Assembly (NCBI RefSeq): GCF_020382885.2
Contig: NC_058506.1
Span: forward strand, 22,530,318-22,594,317
Direction: 5' to 3'
Source of the DNA: Scatophagus argus
Taxonomy: Eukaryota; Chordata; Actinopteri; Scatophagidae
DNA: 64,000 nucleotides
The notes beneath the pieces were generated by a model. That model was not told the origin of the DNA, did no database searches, and saw only the letters and a list, made by a program, of their open reading frames with translations. Position 1 is the first letter of the stretch. Each line of letters begins with the position of its first letter. A program made the translations under genes and the position numbers. Shown here piece after piece: positions 1-19,884 of this stretch.

Positions 1-258
1 ATGAATCTCACAATGATGTTACTGCTGTGTGTTGCTGTTTTTGTTTGTTTGTTTTTGTTTTGGTCTGTGCTGTTGATCTCATCTCGCTCTGCAGTCACAT
101 ATTGATCTTTAAAATTTTACCAATTTGTGTTTTCTTCATTGATCAGTGCGACTGTAAATTGTCTTTGTGTGGAGATCAGGACCACCGGAAAGGACCTGAG
201 GTGACGTAACAGAAGAGAGGTTTGTTGAACTGTCTCATGTCCCACTCTGTGTCCACAG

Positions 259-8770
<8,512 letters not shown>

Positions 8771-9591
8771 GTTTTTAATTGTTAACATATTAACTAAATA
8801 AACAAATTAATTTGAAGTTAAACGGCTTCCTCACATTGTTGTTGAGGCCTGATTTTTAATTTTTCACCCTTAAAACTTTCAATAAACAATAACCTCATAC
8901 TTGTTCTTATTTTAATAAAATACTTAATGGAAAGGTTTTATGCAGGTGTTCACTTTTGTATTTTTTTCCTTCTTCCCATTCCTCCTCTTCCTCTATAACA
9001 GCGACAGTTCCCAAATTCAACAGAAAGAAAGTATTTGGTTTGAAAGTACAATTTGGAAAAAGGGATGGATTTACAAAATTTTATTTGTTTTATATGACAT
9101 TTTTATTTACTAAAATTAATATATTTTTGAGATTTTGTTTTAATTTTTTTTTTTTTATGAGTTTTTACAAACAGACGACTGTAAGATCAGATTTCCTCCA
9201 GCAGGGGTGTAAATGAGCTCACTACAAAGAAGAATAAGGAGCTAGTTAGTGTCCCCTCAGGTCAATCCATTTGAGTTCCACCACATACTGGTGTGAAAGG
9301 CAATGAACTGACAGATAAGCATGCAAAACGAACAACAAGAACAAGAGAAAGGGTGAGATTCACACACACACTGGACTAAATAGCACATTATACACTAAGA
9401 AGATGCATGATACAGGCGAACACTGTGGAGTACAACAGCAGAGACAAACACTCAAAACAGCAGTCTGAAGGACCCAGATGACTTAAATTTAGGAAACTTG
9501 TTGAAAAGGAATTCAGGTGATGTGGGATACTGGGCAAGTTTCAGGTCCTTACAGAGCACAGGGTTCTGTAGCGTCAATTCCCTTTCAAACT
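8771..9591. other. tmprss15 3' UTR and intergenic spacer
   Basis: It holds two polyadenylation signals (AATAAA at 8797 and 8881) and AT-rich DNA. No gene is visible before the ttc1 promoter. Confidence 0.6.
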
Positions 9592-9701
9592 CCAGAAGGT
9601 GGCGGTAATACACTTAAAAGTTGTTTGCTAAGAAGAAGAAGAAAAACTGTCCCGGAAGTGATATCAGAGTGGATCCTCGGCAGGCTAACCGGGGTTAGCA
9701 G
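9592..9701 (+). promoter_or_regulatory. ttc1 promoter and non-coding exon 1 with CTCF-like/GAA module
   Basis: CCAGAAGGTGGCGG at 9592 fits a CTCF core. It is followed about 40 bases later by AAGAAGAAGAAG and then by CCGGAAGTG, a classic ETS/GABPA site near 9652-9660. A splice donor (CAG|GTACGG) at 9702 fits a short non-coding first exon that joins the coding exon at 10802. There is no TATA box. Similar modules appear at the pfdn1 start and near 53.5 kb. Assignment as promoter is inferred from motifs and position. Confidence 0.6.
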
Positions 9702-10810
9702 GTACGGACATAAGTCGGCTGTTTTTAATGTTAAATCACTTTAATGTTCAGTAGCCCGTCACATTGACGACGGCACACTGATGTGTGACGTATTAGGCGA
9801 CTGACAACACTATTGCAGTCCGGAACTGACTATTAGCCTAGCTGTTAGCAGTTAGCTGTGTGTTAGCAGTTAGCTGTTTATTAGCTCCGTCGCAGACTGG
9901 TTAAATGTTTCTAAAGGACCAGATCAAACAGTTTGTTCATTTGTGGAGGTTTACTGTTGCTCTCTACCAGTCCAGAACTTCCTCTGGAAATCTGCCGATT
10001 TAACACCGCAGCTGGAACATGAAAACTGCCAACAGCTTCACCCAAGAAGTTTAAGTACAGCGATTTTAAAATAACAAGAAGTAAAATTATTTAAAAATTA
10101 TTACTAAACTTATTATTGTTAAAACAAACCGTTCGGTGAATGAAGCTTCGTTTGGTTTCTCTGATGTTTCGTCATCGCATTTTATCGGCTCATCGAATTT
10201 ACATCAAATTAATCAATAATAATAATGAAAAACCTGGTGATGTCTCACTCCGCAGCCCATCCTGCTGTCCTAAACTTTATTTCCTCTAAAAATCCATTCA
10301 GACTGTGTTTCTGTTTGGTATTAACAGGAGCTGCTGCTCAGTCATTTTCACCTATATGTGCCTTATTATTTTATTATTTTCCACAGTGTCAGTAATAATT
10401 ACAGACGCAGTGAGCTCCTGTTTGTCCGTTAACTGGCTGCTCCTCCTCTCATCTAAATCTCATTCATATTTACTCAAATACTCATTTGAGTACAATTTTG
10501 AGGTACTTGCACTTCACTTTGGATGGCAGTAAAGTTATTTGATAGCTGTGGCTCAGTGGTTCATGCTGAGATTTTCCAGTCAGTCCTTCTCTCCAAGAAA
10601 CTGCATTTCTCATGAAATTAACTGAAACTTCATCTCAGGAATCAACTTACAATTACTTGACTTTCCTTTAAAAGTTTAATACGTAACTTCCTTTTAAAAT
10701 ACTCGGACCTTTCCTCAGAAACAGCACCATTAATATTACCAGTAAGAGGAACCATGTGATCATCATTTCTTACGGATCTTGAACTCAGTTTTGTGTTGCA
10801 GAGCTTTAAC

Positions 10811-13078
10811 ATGAGCAGCCGAGGAGCTGAACAGAAATGTGGCCCAACAGATGGAAAACCCAGAGTGCTAAACGAGGAGGAGAACTTCTATGACTGCCAG
10901 GAGACTCTGGAACATCCAGATCAAACAGGAGGAGGAGACAAGGAAGAGGGCGAGGAAGAGGTGGAAAAGACCCGACAGGATGAAGAAGGGTCAGAGGACT
11001 TTCATATTAAAACTGACAGACTGAGTGACAGAACAGATGTCACGAGTAGTGAGGGAGGAGCACAGGAGGAGCAGGACGACAGGCTGCAGGAGGAGCAGCA
11101 GGACGACAGGCTGCAGGAGGAGCAGCAGGACGACAGGCTGCAGGAGGAGCAACAGGACGACAGGCTGCAGCAGGACGACACGCTGCAGGATGACTCAGAT
11201 TCAGAACTGAAGGAGAAGAGCCAGGAGGTCGAGTTTGACGATGACTACCTGAGGGAGGTGGAGAAGGAGATGACAGAGGAGGAGAAGGAGGTAACGCCGT
11301 CACCTGTTTATCTGTTTTAAATGTCAGCAGCTGGCAAACCGGTGCTCTGCTCTGACATGCTCGCAGGCAGTTGTTCCTTCAAGGCATAGAAAGAGGCATT
11401 CAGGTGTCAGATGTGATGCTGTAAATCAGAGCCATGTGGTCACAGATATTAAAACTTGCAGTTTGGTTTCTTCTGTTTCAGAGTCGACGGCAGCAAAGTT
11501 TAAGTCTGAAAGAAAAGGGAAACAACCAGTTTAAAGCAGGAAGTGAGTGGCATCCTCATCAAAGTATGTCCAGTCTGTAAACCAGTGCAAACCGTTTTGA
11601 CCAGAATAAACCAGTATAAACACATCTTCCTGCAGACTGGTTGGAGGCGGAGCGGAGCTACAAGGAGGCGTTGGTCATATGTCCGGTGTGTTTCAGCAGA
11701 GAGAGAGCCGTGCTGTTCTCCAACCGAGCTGCTGCCAGGCTGCACCTGGTAACAAACAGCTAACAACATGCTAACATCTCACCAACACTGATGCAAAACA
11801 CAATAAGAACTGCTGACACTGCAGCTAGCAACATGCTAATAGTACCCGGGTGTGTCTCCCTCTGTCAGGATCTGAAGGACCAGGCAATCTCAGACTGCAC
11901 CAGAGGTGAGATATGACATCATTCTGTACCTGTACAGCCTTGGAGGATCGCCAATTGATCTGTGTGTTGATTGGTTGTCTATTTGCTGTAGCGATCGAGC
12001 TGAATCCAGACTACGTGCGGGCGTTGCTGAGGAGGGCGGAGCTTTATGAGCAGACGGAGAAGCTGGATGAGGCACTGGAGGACTACAAGAAGGTTCTGGA
12101 GCGAGACCCCAACCAGACCAGCGCCAGACACGCCTGCATGGTGAGTTCACCAGCCACTGGGACAGACCAGAGCCACACAGGCTGCTGAGTGTGGCTTCGG
12201 TGTTCATGTCGAGCAGCTCTGATGTGATCTGGACTGTTTGTGTGGCCTCCACATGAACCTCCACTAATCCGCTTCTGAAGTTCAGTTCAGTATCACAGTG
12301 ATCCAGTGACTCTGCTAACAGGAGCTGCTAACAGCTAATTCAGCTCACTTCTACTGCATGTAAAACACAGCGTTTCCATGACAACATCAAATAATTTCAG
12401 TTTCAAATCAGTTTATTTATATGGCACCAATTCATCATAGTTATCTCATGACACTTTCCAATTAGAGCAGATCGAGACCAAACTCTTTCTTTAAATTTTG
12501 TCCTCTCCACATCCATCAAATGAAAGAAATATGAATTTGTTTTTTCAGAAACGAGAAAGTGTCAGACTGTAACCTGTCTGTCTCTGTCTGTCTGTCTCTC
12601 ACTCAGAGGTTACCTCAGCAGATTCATGAGAGAAATGAGAAGTTGAAGGAAGAGATGATGGGTACGTACCGCTCTTGAACACATCTTAAAGGGACAGTAC
12701 ACTGTTTATTGACGTTTCAGCTCATTAACTAACCCATAACTGATCAATAAGTATAACGAATCAGTCAGTATATTAATAGATCCGAATCCCATCAGATTTT
12801 TTTCCCAATGCTTTCAAAGTAAAAGCATGCAGTAATCAGAGGCAATTTCAGATTAAAGTACAAAATCTGGTTTAATTTATTATTTCATGTTATCATTATT
12901 ATTATTAATCTGTTTATGTGGAATGCTGACCTCTGCTCCAGGTAAACTGAAGGACCTGGGGAACATGGTCCTGAGACCTTTTGGGCTTTCAACCAACAAC
13001 TTCCAGGTGACCCAGGATGCTAACACCGGCTCCTACTCCATCAACTTCGTCCAGAACCCAAACAACAACAACAGATGA
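10811..13078 (+). CDS. ttc1: Tetratricopeptide repeat protein 1
   Basis: TTC1 is a cytosolic adaptor whose three TPRs bind Hsp90-type clients and G-alpha/Ras proteins in mammals. The coding exons are 10811-11290, 11482-11542, 11636-11748, 11869-11905, 11992-12140, 12607-12661 and 12942-13078, giving 343 residues in frame; human TTC1 has 292. Residues 1-160 are very acidic and include a 9-residue tandem repeat (DDRLQEEQQ), ending in the family signature [18 protein letters not shown]. The TPRs follow from about residue 165 ([51 protein letters not shown]). The C-terminus [20 protein letters not shown] is highly conserved. The start at 10811 is the first ATG after the acceptor at 10801. Polyadenylation signal at 13131. 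Confidence 0.95.
11075..11189 (+). repeat. 27-bp tandem repeat inside ttc1 coding exon 1
   Basis: The unit starts at 11075, 11102, 11129 and 11156 and encodes DDRLQEEQQ, followed by shortened copies (DDRLQ, DDTLQ). The period is an exact multiple of three, so the frame is kept. It accounts for much of the extra length of this TTC1 over the human protein. Confidence 0.95.
12403..12505 (-). mobile_element. Fragment of a LINE 3' end in a ttc1 intron
   Basis: CAGTTTATTTATATGGCACC and TCATGACACTTTCCAATTAG match the start of the larger element at 17270 and the copy at 57716, all in the same orientation. Only the terminal roughly 100 bases remain. Confidence 0.7.
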
Positions 13079-13136
13079 CGTCACTGCCGGCTCAGTAACA
13101 TGTAGATGAAACTTTATGTGTGCCGATGAAAATAAA

Positions 13137-14043
13137 AGCTGGCTGATTTTTGTCCCCCATTTGCTTTGCCTGTTGGTCTGCAGGTTAACTTCAGAGGACC
13201 AATCAGATCACTGGAAACAAAGCGTCGTCAGCCTGACAGTAAAGATCGATTGATAACCGTGTTGATCTGTGAAATCGGTTTCAGTTCACTCTCAGGTGTG
13301 ACTCCGCTTTTAAGAGCCTGAACACGCAAATATTACAACAGTTTAAATAAATGATGTCAGACCTTCGGACTGAGGTTGAGTTAATCTTTTCATATTTATT
13401 GATCTGGGTGACGAGAGTATGGCTGCACCTGCAGCAGGTGACTTTGTGTTTCGGCTCAGTGAAGTCTGGTTCAGTCGAGTCATTTCCACAGAATCAGGAT
13501 CTGCAGAACATTAATATCTGATTATTTTGTAACAAATTCCGGCTCATAAATTATCTCCCATTTGTCTTCAGTCGAAACAGTCAGACGATAGCTGAGGTCT
13601 GGTGTTTGCTGCCATCCATACAAACGCTTTGTAACGTTTTTCACTCAGACCTGTAATCACACACCTAACCTGACAATCCCACCAAACTCTGTTCAGTTTT
13701 CACTGTATTTAAAAAACAAATCACAGTATGTCCATTTATTTTTTCACTCAGATTTTAAACTTTCACTTTTCTCTTACGATGGTCTGATGCTGGACAAAAG
13801 TCTGGAAAAACTTCATTTTATTTCAGTTTGCTCTGAGCATCAAAATCAATCTAAAGAAACAACACGTACATTCTTCTTCATGTATTTAAATCAAAGTCAG
13901 ACAAGAAACAGACCGACATTTTTCTCAACATTTTAATATGAAGAACTAACAGACAGACACCGACGTGAACACGTGTGTGCGTTAGTGATTACAGACGACT
14001 GATGAGTGTATCGCTGGGTTACTAATAAGTTATTGATTACAGA
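13137..14043. other. Convergent 3' UTRs of ttc1 and pfdn1
   Basis: The stretch lies between two convergent genes. A minus-strand AATAAA (TTTATT at 13817-13822) is a plausible pfdn1 polyadenylation signal. No further gene is visible. Confidence 0.5.
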
Positions 14044-15301
14044 TCACTGGGCTCTCCTGGACAGCAGCATCTCTCTGATGTTGTCTTCTGCTTCTTTCAC
14101 GCTGCGTTCAAGGTACACTTTCTTCTGCTGTAAATTACACAACACACAGTCAGAACACAGACACACACTTGAACACACAGCGTAGTTTAGTGTGTATTTG
14201 TACCTCGAGTTCTTTAATTTTCTCGTCAGCTGTTTTCTGTTTGTCCATCAGCTGATTGTTTATTTCCTCCTTCGACTGAAGAATGAACCTGAAACACACA
14301 CACACACACAGCTGATGAAATCCTCACCTGAGTGATGACACACCTGTCTAGTTTCAATCCATTTAAAACAAACAGTTCACATCCACATTTCTATTATTTT
14401 TATTTAATCTTTGTTTAGTGCCAGTGTAACCTGTCCAGGTGAACAAAGATCCCGGTTATCGTGGAGACTTACATGCGTCCAACTCCCTCATACAGGCGCG
14501 TGTTGTCGGGCAACGTGGTGATCTCAGCGTGAGTGAGCTGAGTGTGTTTCTGAACCCGAGTCAGCTGATCGATCTGCAGGTCGGCCAACTTCACCTTCTG
14601 CTGCGTATCGATCATCTTCGCCTGCAGCTCCGTGAACGCCTGCAGGAGAGAGGTCTCACTTCGATTAAAAACACCTGAACATTCCCCGGCTGTGGCTCAG
14701 AGAGCGCCTGCAGGAAAGAGGTCTCACTCTGGTCGCTTTTGCTTTTTCTGAGTCCACTTCTTTCCATCAGTTTCATTTTCCTACAACTGTAACAATATTT
14801 GTCAAATTTAGAAAAGTTTCATCTCGAAACTGACTTCAACTCTGACAATCAGCTGTTACTATGCCAACCGACATGTCACTGCTCAGGTGAGTCAGTCTGA
14901 ACACCTTCAGTCACATAATACACACAAACACACAGGTGTTCACGTCATACCTGGTCGTGTTTTCTTATTTTTTCCTGTTAAATTCGCAGATCGTATGTGT
15001 ATTAAGATTTCTGACGCAGCCGTAGTTTTCCTGTTCGAGAAGACAACAGCCGATTTTGTGTGTGTATGTGGCGTGTGTGACTAGTGCTCCTCATGCTAAC
15101 AGTTAGCTCCGGTGTTAGCTCCGGTGTTAGCTGCTGTGTTGCTAACGCTGCTGCTAAAACCGGCAGATTATTAAACAGCTGTGAGCTTAATGTCACGGCT
15201 CAAAGTTAAACACAGAGAACACGTGACAGACAGGTGAGATCAGGTAACACATGGAAACACTCCGTTACCTTCTTCAGCTCCAAGTCTATGGGCGCAGCCA
15301 T
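14044..15301 (-). CDS. pfdn1: Prefoldin subunit 1
   Basis: PFDN1 is a beta-type subunit of the hexameric prefoldin co-chaperone, which hands nascent actin and tubulin to the CCT chaperonin in the cytosol. Minus-strand coding exons are 15301-15269, 14639-14473, 14288-14204 and 14127-14044. Together they give 122 residues, the same length as human PFDN1. The protein opens MAAPIDLELKKAFTELQAKM and ends SVKEAEDNIREMLLSRRAQ. Residues about 8-50 and 80-118 are heptad-rich coiled-coil helices around the short beta-hairpin region (GVGRMFILQS). The start lies directly downstream of a GAA-tract promoter module. pfdn1 is divergent from dck (880 bases apart) and convergent with ttc1. Confidence 0.97.
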
Positions 15302-15309
15302 CTTCATTG

Positions 15310-15460
15310 ACTATTCCACAAACAGACTGCGCATGTGCGACGATAATCTTCTTCTTCTTCTTCTTCTTCTTCTTCCCCTCTTGTCCTTCTTCCTCTTGTT
15401 TCAATCAGGTTGCAGCCCTTAGCTATAAAATGCACACCGCCACCTACTGTACCGGAGTTT
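15310..15460 (-). promoter_or_regulatory. pfdn1 promoter: CTCF-like core, GAA tract, NRF1-like site
   Basis: Read on the minus strand, ACAGTAGGTGGCGG (about 15440-15453) is followed by a long GAA tract (15348-15375) and then GCACATGCGCAG (15329-15340), an NRF1-like site about 30 bases before the start codon. The order and orientation match the module at the ttc1 start. This is a motif-based inference. Confidence 0.55.
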
Positions 15461-16182
15461 GTAGCATGAAATCTGTTCCCTGCGTTGCATTACATCTTTG
15501 GGTAAATAAATAGTAACTAACAGTATAAATAATTAATAAAGAAAAACAAACAAGTACATTTGAAAAGTCCACATAACTTAATGATTCTCTGTTTTTAATT
15601 TTAACATAATTTAAGTGTAGGTCTGTTTCAGGTCTTGGAGGTAGGCAGTAGGCCTGCAGTCTGCTGACCTACCTTTTGCTACCCAGCCAAAGCCACTGTG
15701 ATGCAATCTGCTATACTCCCACCACTCTTGAATTACGGCGGGTTTTCACGCCACCAGTATGTAAGCACACGTTTGTTTGCTGTGGGTCTTTAACTCTGTC
15801 GCTGCAAATCACTTACAGCTCCTCACAAGGAATGCCTTCAGTCGGACACGCTCCAAGGGAACCGAAACTGCAATGGGAACATTAGCATCATGGGACATCT
15901 TCATTGTAACTTTTGAAACAGGAGCAAAGTGAGGCGTCTTTATTACAACTTTGAAAACGAAATGGAGTGAGATATCCGCAGCTATGTTCTAATAAAACAT
16001 CTTTGGCCCAGTTTAGTCCCGCCCCGGAAACCGAATCTTTCTGCGCGCGGGATTTAATTAAAGACAGCAAGAGGCGGGCAGTCAGTTCGTTTCCCTCCGC
16101 GCAGAGAACAAACAAACAAACAAACAAGTAACTGACCAACTTACTTATCTGGATAAAAAGCCGCGAGGAGATTGTTTTCAAC
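15461..16182. other. Intergenic spacer between pfdn1 and dck
   Basis: The right part (16000-16182) is GC-richer with GGGCGGGCAG-like boxes and is the likely dck promoter and 5' UTR. Nothing else is recognised. Confidence 0.4.
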
Positions 16183-19100
16183 ATGGCGACGCCACCGAAG
16201 AGAGCCTTTCGTCTTTCCGCCGGTCCGCAGCTGAACGACAGCTTCTCCCGCAAAGAGAAGAAGATCTCCATCGAGGGAAACATCGGTGAGTCCCGAGCCG
16301 AAGCCCCCTGAACACCGCTGGCTTTAGTAACAGCTGACAGTTTGGTGAGTTTGATTTGTGGTGGACGAGTTTAAAGCCGTGAAACCAGCGGTTCTGCCGG
16401 TGAGCACCGAGTCACTGCTGGCCCGGAGGAAGATGGAGGACTCGGCTTTTGAACAGTTTTGACTCTAAGGAGTTTGAGTCCGTCCCGCCTTAACGGAGCT
16501 GACTGGCGCCAAATGGAAGCAGGCGAACGGAAGCAATCACGAAATGATTTCATACCAATAATCATGTTAGGTTTGTTTTCATTTGTCCGCAGTTGTTATT
16601 GAAGTATTCAGATGTGTAGGAATACCTGAATGTATCCACACTGAAAAAGTCCCGCGTGTTGCCAAGTACAGGAGTGTCCTCCTCTACACATTCTGGTCAG
16701 ATCTTGTCAAAAGTAAAAGTACTCATTATGCAGTAGAGTGTGCCCGTTGTATTGTGTAGTATTAGCATATTGTATGATTATTACCGAATTATGCATTTAA
16801 ACGTGGCACTTGCACTGCAGTGAGCTGTCACATTACTTCATATTTTGTGATATAACCGTTTACTGCAGTAAAACAGTAAAATGTACAGTAAAATGTACAG
16901 TAGTAGGTTTGGTGGAGACGCAGATGCTCAGGTAAAAGTACCTCATCTGTATTTTAATACTCGCGTGTCTCAGCTGCAGGAAAGTCCACGTTCGTGCGCC
17001 TCCTTCAGGGGGCATCGGACGAATGGGAGGTGACTCCTGAACCCATCGGGAAATGGTGCAACATTCAGAGCGACGGTGACGACATTTGCCAGGTGAACCT
17101 GCAGTACCTGAACACAACACGGTGCACCATCACATCACTGTAATATGGACACAGAAGACTTTCTGTCCTTTCAGAATAAGAGCTGAATTTCGACCTCTTA
17201 GAACAAAGATATCACAGGCGTATGTGGAGCGACCGCAGAGCAAACGCCTTCATTATGTGCCCATTCGCACAATTCAATTTCAATTCAGTTTATTTATATA
17301 GCGCCAATTTACAACAAAAGTTGTCTCATGACACTTTCCAATTAGAGCAGGTCCAGACCAAACTCTTTAATTTAATTGTAAATACAGAGAGCCCAACATT
17401 CCCCCTTGAGCAGCACTTGGCCACAGTGGAGAGGAAAAACTGCCTTTTAGAAGGCAGAAACCTCGGAGCAGACCCCGGCTCAAGATGGGCGGCCATCTGC
17501 CTTGACCGGTTGGGTTGAGAGAGGGAGGGAGAGAGAGAGGGGGTGGGGTGTGAGAGAAGGAGCACACAAGCAGAGATGCATAGCAGCAGTAATAATACCA
17601 GAAGTATCGGAATGTAGATAATGATAATGACAATGAAGTATACAGAAGGTATTATGGTGATTTTGGTAACAAAAGTAGTAACAATAATGGTAGTAGCTGT
17701 ACTGAGTCTTAACAGATTTAAATCAGATTAAGACTAAACAGTAGTAATCTCAGTAGGTTTTGAGCAGGACGACAGCAGGACCGCAGCAGGAGGTCCAGTC
17801 ATGATCGATAGGAATCTGCGGGACCAGAAAGCACAGGGACTCCAGGGAAGAAGTTGAGTTAGTAATATGCATTAATGGGACATGAATGTGTGCAGAAGGA
17901 GAGGGAGAGGAAGAAAGAGCTCAGTGCGTCATGGGAGGGCCCCCGGCAGTCTAAGCCTATAGCAGCATAACTAGGGGCCGGCCTAGGCCAGCCCTAACTA
18001 TAAGCTTTATCAAACAGGAAAGTTTTTAGTCTACTCTTAAATATAGAGAGGGTGTCCGCCTCCCGGACCGAGACCGGAAGATGGTTCCATAGTAGAGGAG
18101 CTTGATATCTAAAGGCTCTGGTTCCCAATCTATTTTTGAGGACTCTAGGTACCACAAGTAGCCCTGCATTTTGGGAACGCAAAGTTCTGGTGGGATAATA
18201 GGGTACTATTAACTCTTTAAGATAGGATGGTGCCTGACCGTTCAGGGCTTTAGTGCATCAGCAGCAGTTTGTCTGAGGACATGAGCCACAGCCGATGTTG
18301 TCTGTTAACCCGTCTGTTAACCCGTCTGTCTGTAGGAGCTGAGTTCCTCTCAGAAAAGTGGAGGAAACCTGCTGCAGATGTTATATGATAAGCCAAGCCG
18401 CTGGTCGTACACCTTCCAGGTAAGGACTCCTGAGGCCACCTGCTCAGGTGGTGGTGGTGTTGATGAGCAGCAGGTGGAGCCGTTTCATGAAGACTAACCG
18501 ACCGTCTGTTTGTCTGTCAGAGCTACGCGTGTCTCAGCAGAATTCGTTCTCAGCTTCAGTCTCCGTCAGTCAAACTTCAGCTGGCTGAAAACCCCGTTCA
18601 GTTCTACGAACGCTCCGTCTACTCAGACAGGTAACCACCCGCACCTGAGTCAGCTGACTACCCACATACACACACATCCGAGACGTGTTCAGGGTACTGC
18701 AGTAATCCTGTCTACTGTGTGTGCAGGTACGTGTTTGCATCCAACCTGTTTGAGGGTGGTAACCTGACGGAAACGGAGTGGAATGTTTACCAGGACTGGC
18801 ACACCTGGATTCTGAACCAGTTTGAACGTGACATCGCCCTCAACGGCATCATCTACCTGAGAGCTCAGCCACAGGTGCTGCAACTGCTACCAACACCAGC
18901 AGGCGGTGTGAGGGGTGCTGCCTTCAGGCTCACAGTTCTTCTCTGTATATTTCAGTGCTGTATGCAGCGTTTGCTCCACCGGGGCAGGGAGGAGGAGCAG
19001 GGGATTCCTATGGAGTATCTGGAACAGCTTCACTTCAAACATGAAGCGTGGCTCTTCCACAGGAACCTCAGGTAACAGGGCCACTGAGCATGCTCACACA

Positions 19101-19517
19101 TTTGGGTGACATGTTCGCTGACAGATGGTTCTAACAATATCAATAAAACAAACAAATTCTGAACAGGAAATAATGATATCAATAGGCCTAATGATAATGT
19201 TAATAATAATGATAATGATTTCAAGGTGTATGGTGTGTTCAGGGTCATGCTGAAGAGTACACATTACGTTACTCAATTTGCCTCTGTGTGTGTTCAGGTT
19301 GGACTTTGAGTACCTGAACGATCTTCCTGTTCTCATTCTGGACGTCAGTGACGACTTCAGGAACGATCGTATCAAACAGGAAGCCATCATCGACAAGGTT
19401 CCCCCTCATTTCTCCTGTTTCTCCTCTGCTTCTCTTCTGTTCGGATGAGTTTATTCTGCATCTGATCTGAATTCTGCTTTCGTCTTGCAGGTCAGGGAGT
19501 TTCTCACCACACTATAG
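16183..19517 (+). CDS. dck: Deoxycytidine kinase
   Basis: The enzyme phosphorylates dC, dA and dG in the deoxynucleoside salvage pathway. Coding exons are 16183-16285, 16974-17092, 18336-18419, 18521-18630, 18727-18874, 18956-19071, 19298-19397 and 19491-19517, giving 268 residues; human DCK has 260. The P-loop GNIAAGKST spans exons 1-2. [11 protein letters not shown] keeps the serine that aligns with human regulatory Ser74. The catalytic ERS motif lies in [10 protein letters not shown], the LID in [10 protein letters not shown], and the protein ends KVREFLTTL as in DCK. The N-terminus has no obvious mitochondrial presequence, which favours DCK over DGUOK. Intron 2 contains a truncated LINE. 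Candidate polyadenylation signals are ATTAAA at 19985 and AATAAA at 20358. Confidence 0.95.
17265..18265 (-). mobile_element. 5'-truncated LINE (L2/Maui-like 3' part) in dck intron 2
   Basis: On the minus strand, 17994-18182 encodes the end of a LINE polyprotein with [18 protein letters not shown] and [15 protein letters not shown], in the style of L2-clade C-termini. A long 3' region follows with CGACCGGTTGGGTTGAGAGA-type sequence. The element terminates in AATTCAATTTCAATTCAGTT near 17268. Shorter copies of this terminus lie at 12403 and 57716. No intact ORF remains. Confidence 0.8.
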
Positions 19518-19850
19518 AGCTTCATCCACCCATCACAGCCGGTGCTGTGAGTAGCAGTCTCGTCTGATTGGACGACACAGTTACTGTATTTTTAGGACCG
19601 AGTGATGCATCCTCTTCCTCCTCAGAAAGCTTTGTCTTTCCTCACCGCTGCACAGCAGCTGCAGCTAAACTTTTTGTATTTTAAATTGACTTGCCAAAAC
19701 CTGACTGAGTGGGTCAGTGTGCTGTTTTTCATGCTGAACTCCACTGAAAAAACCTCATTTTTAACTGCAGAATTATGTATATTTTTATTTTTTTGTAGAT
19801 AAATGTTGAAATGTCCTCCCTAGTAGCTCCAGCAGTTGGTCAGCAATGGC

Positions 19851-19884
<34 letters not shown>

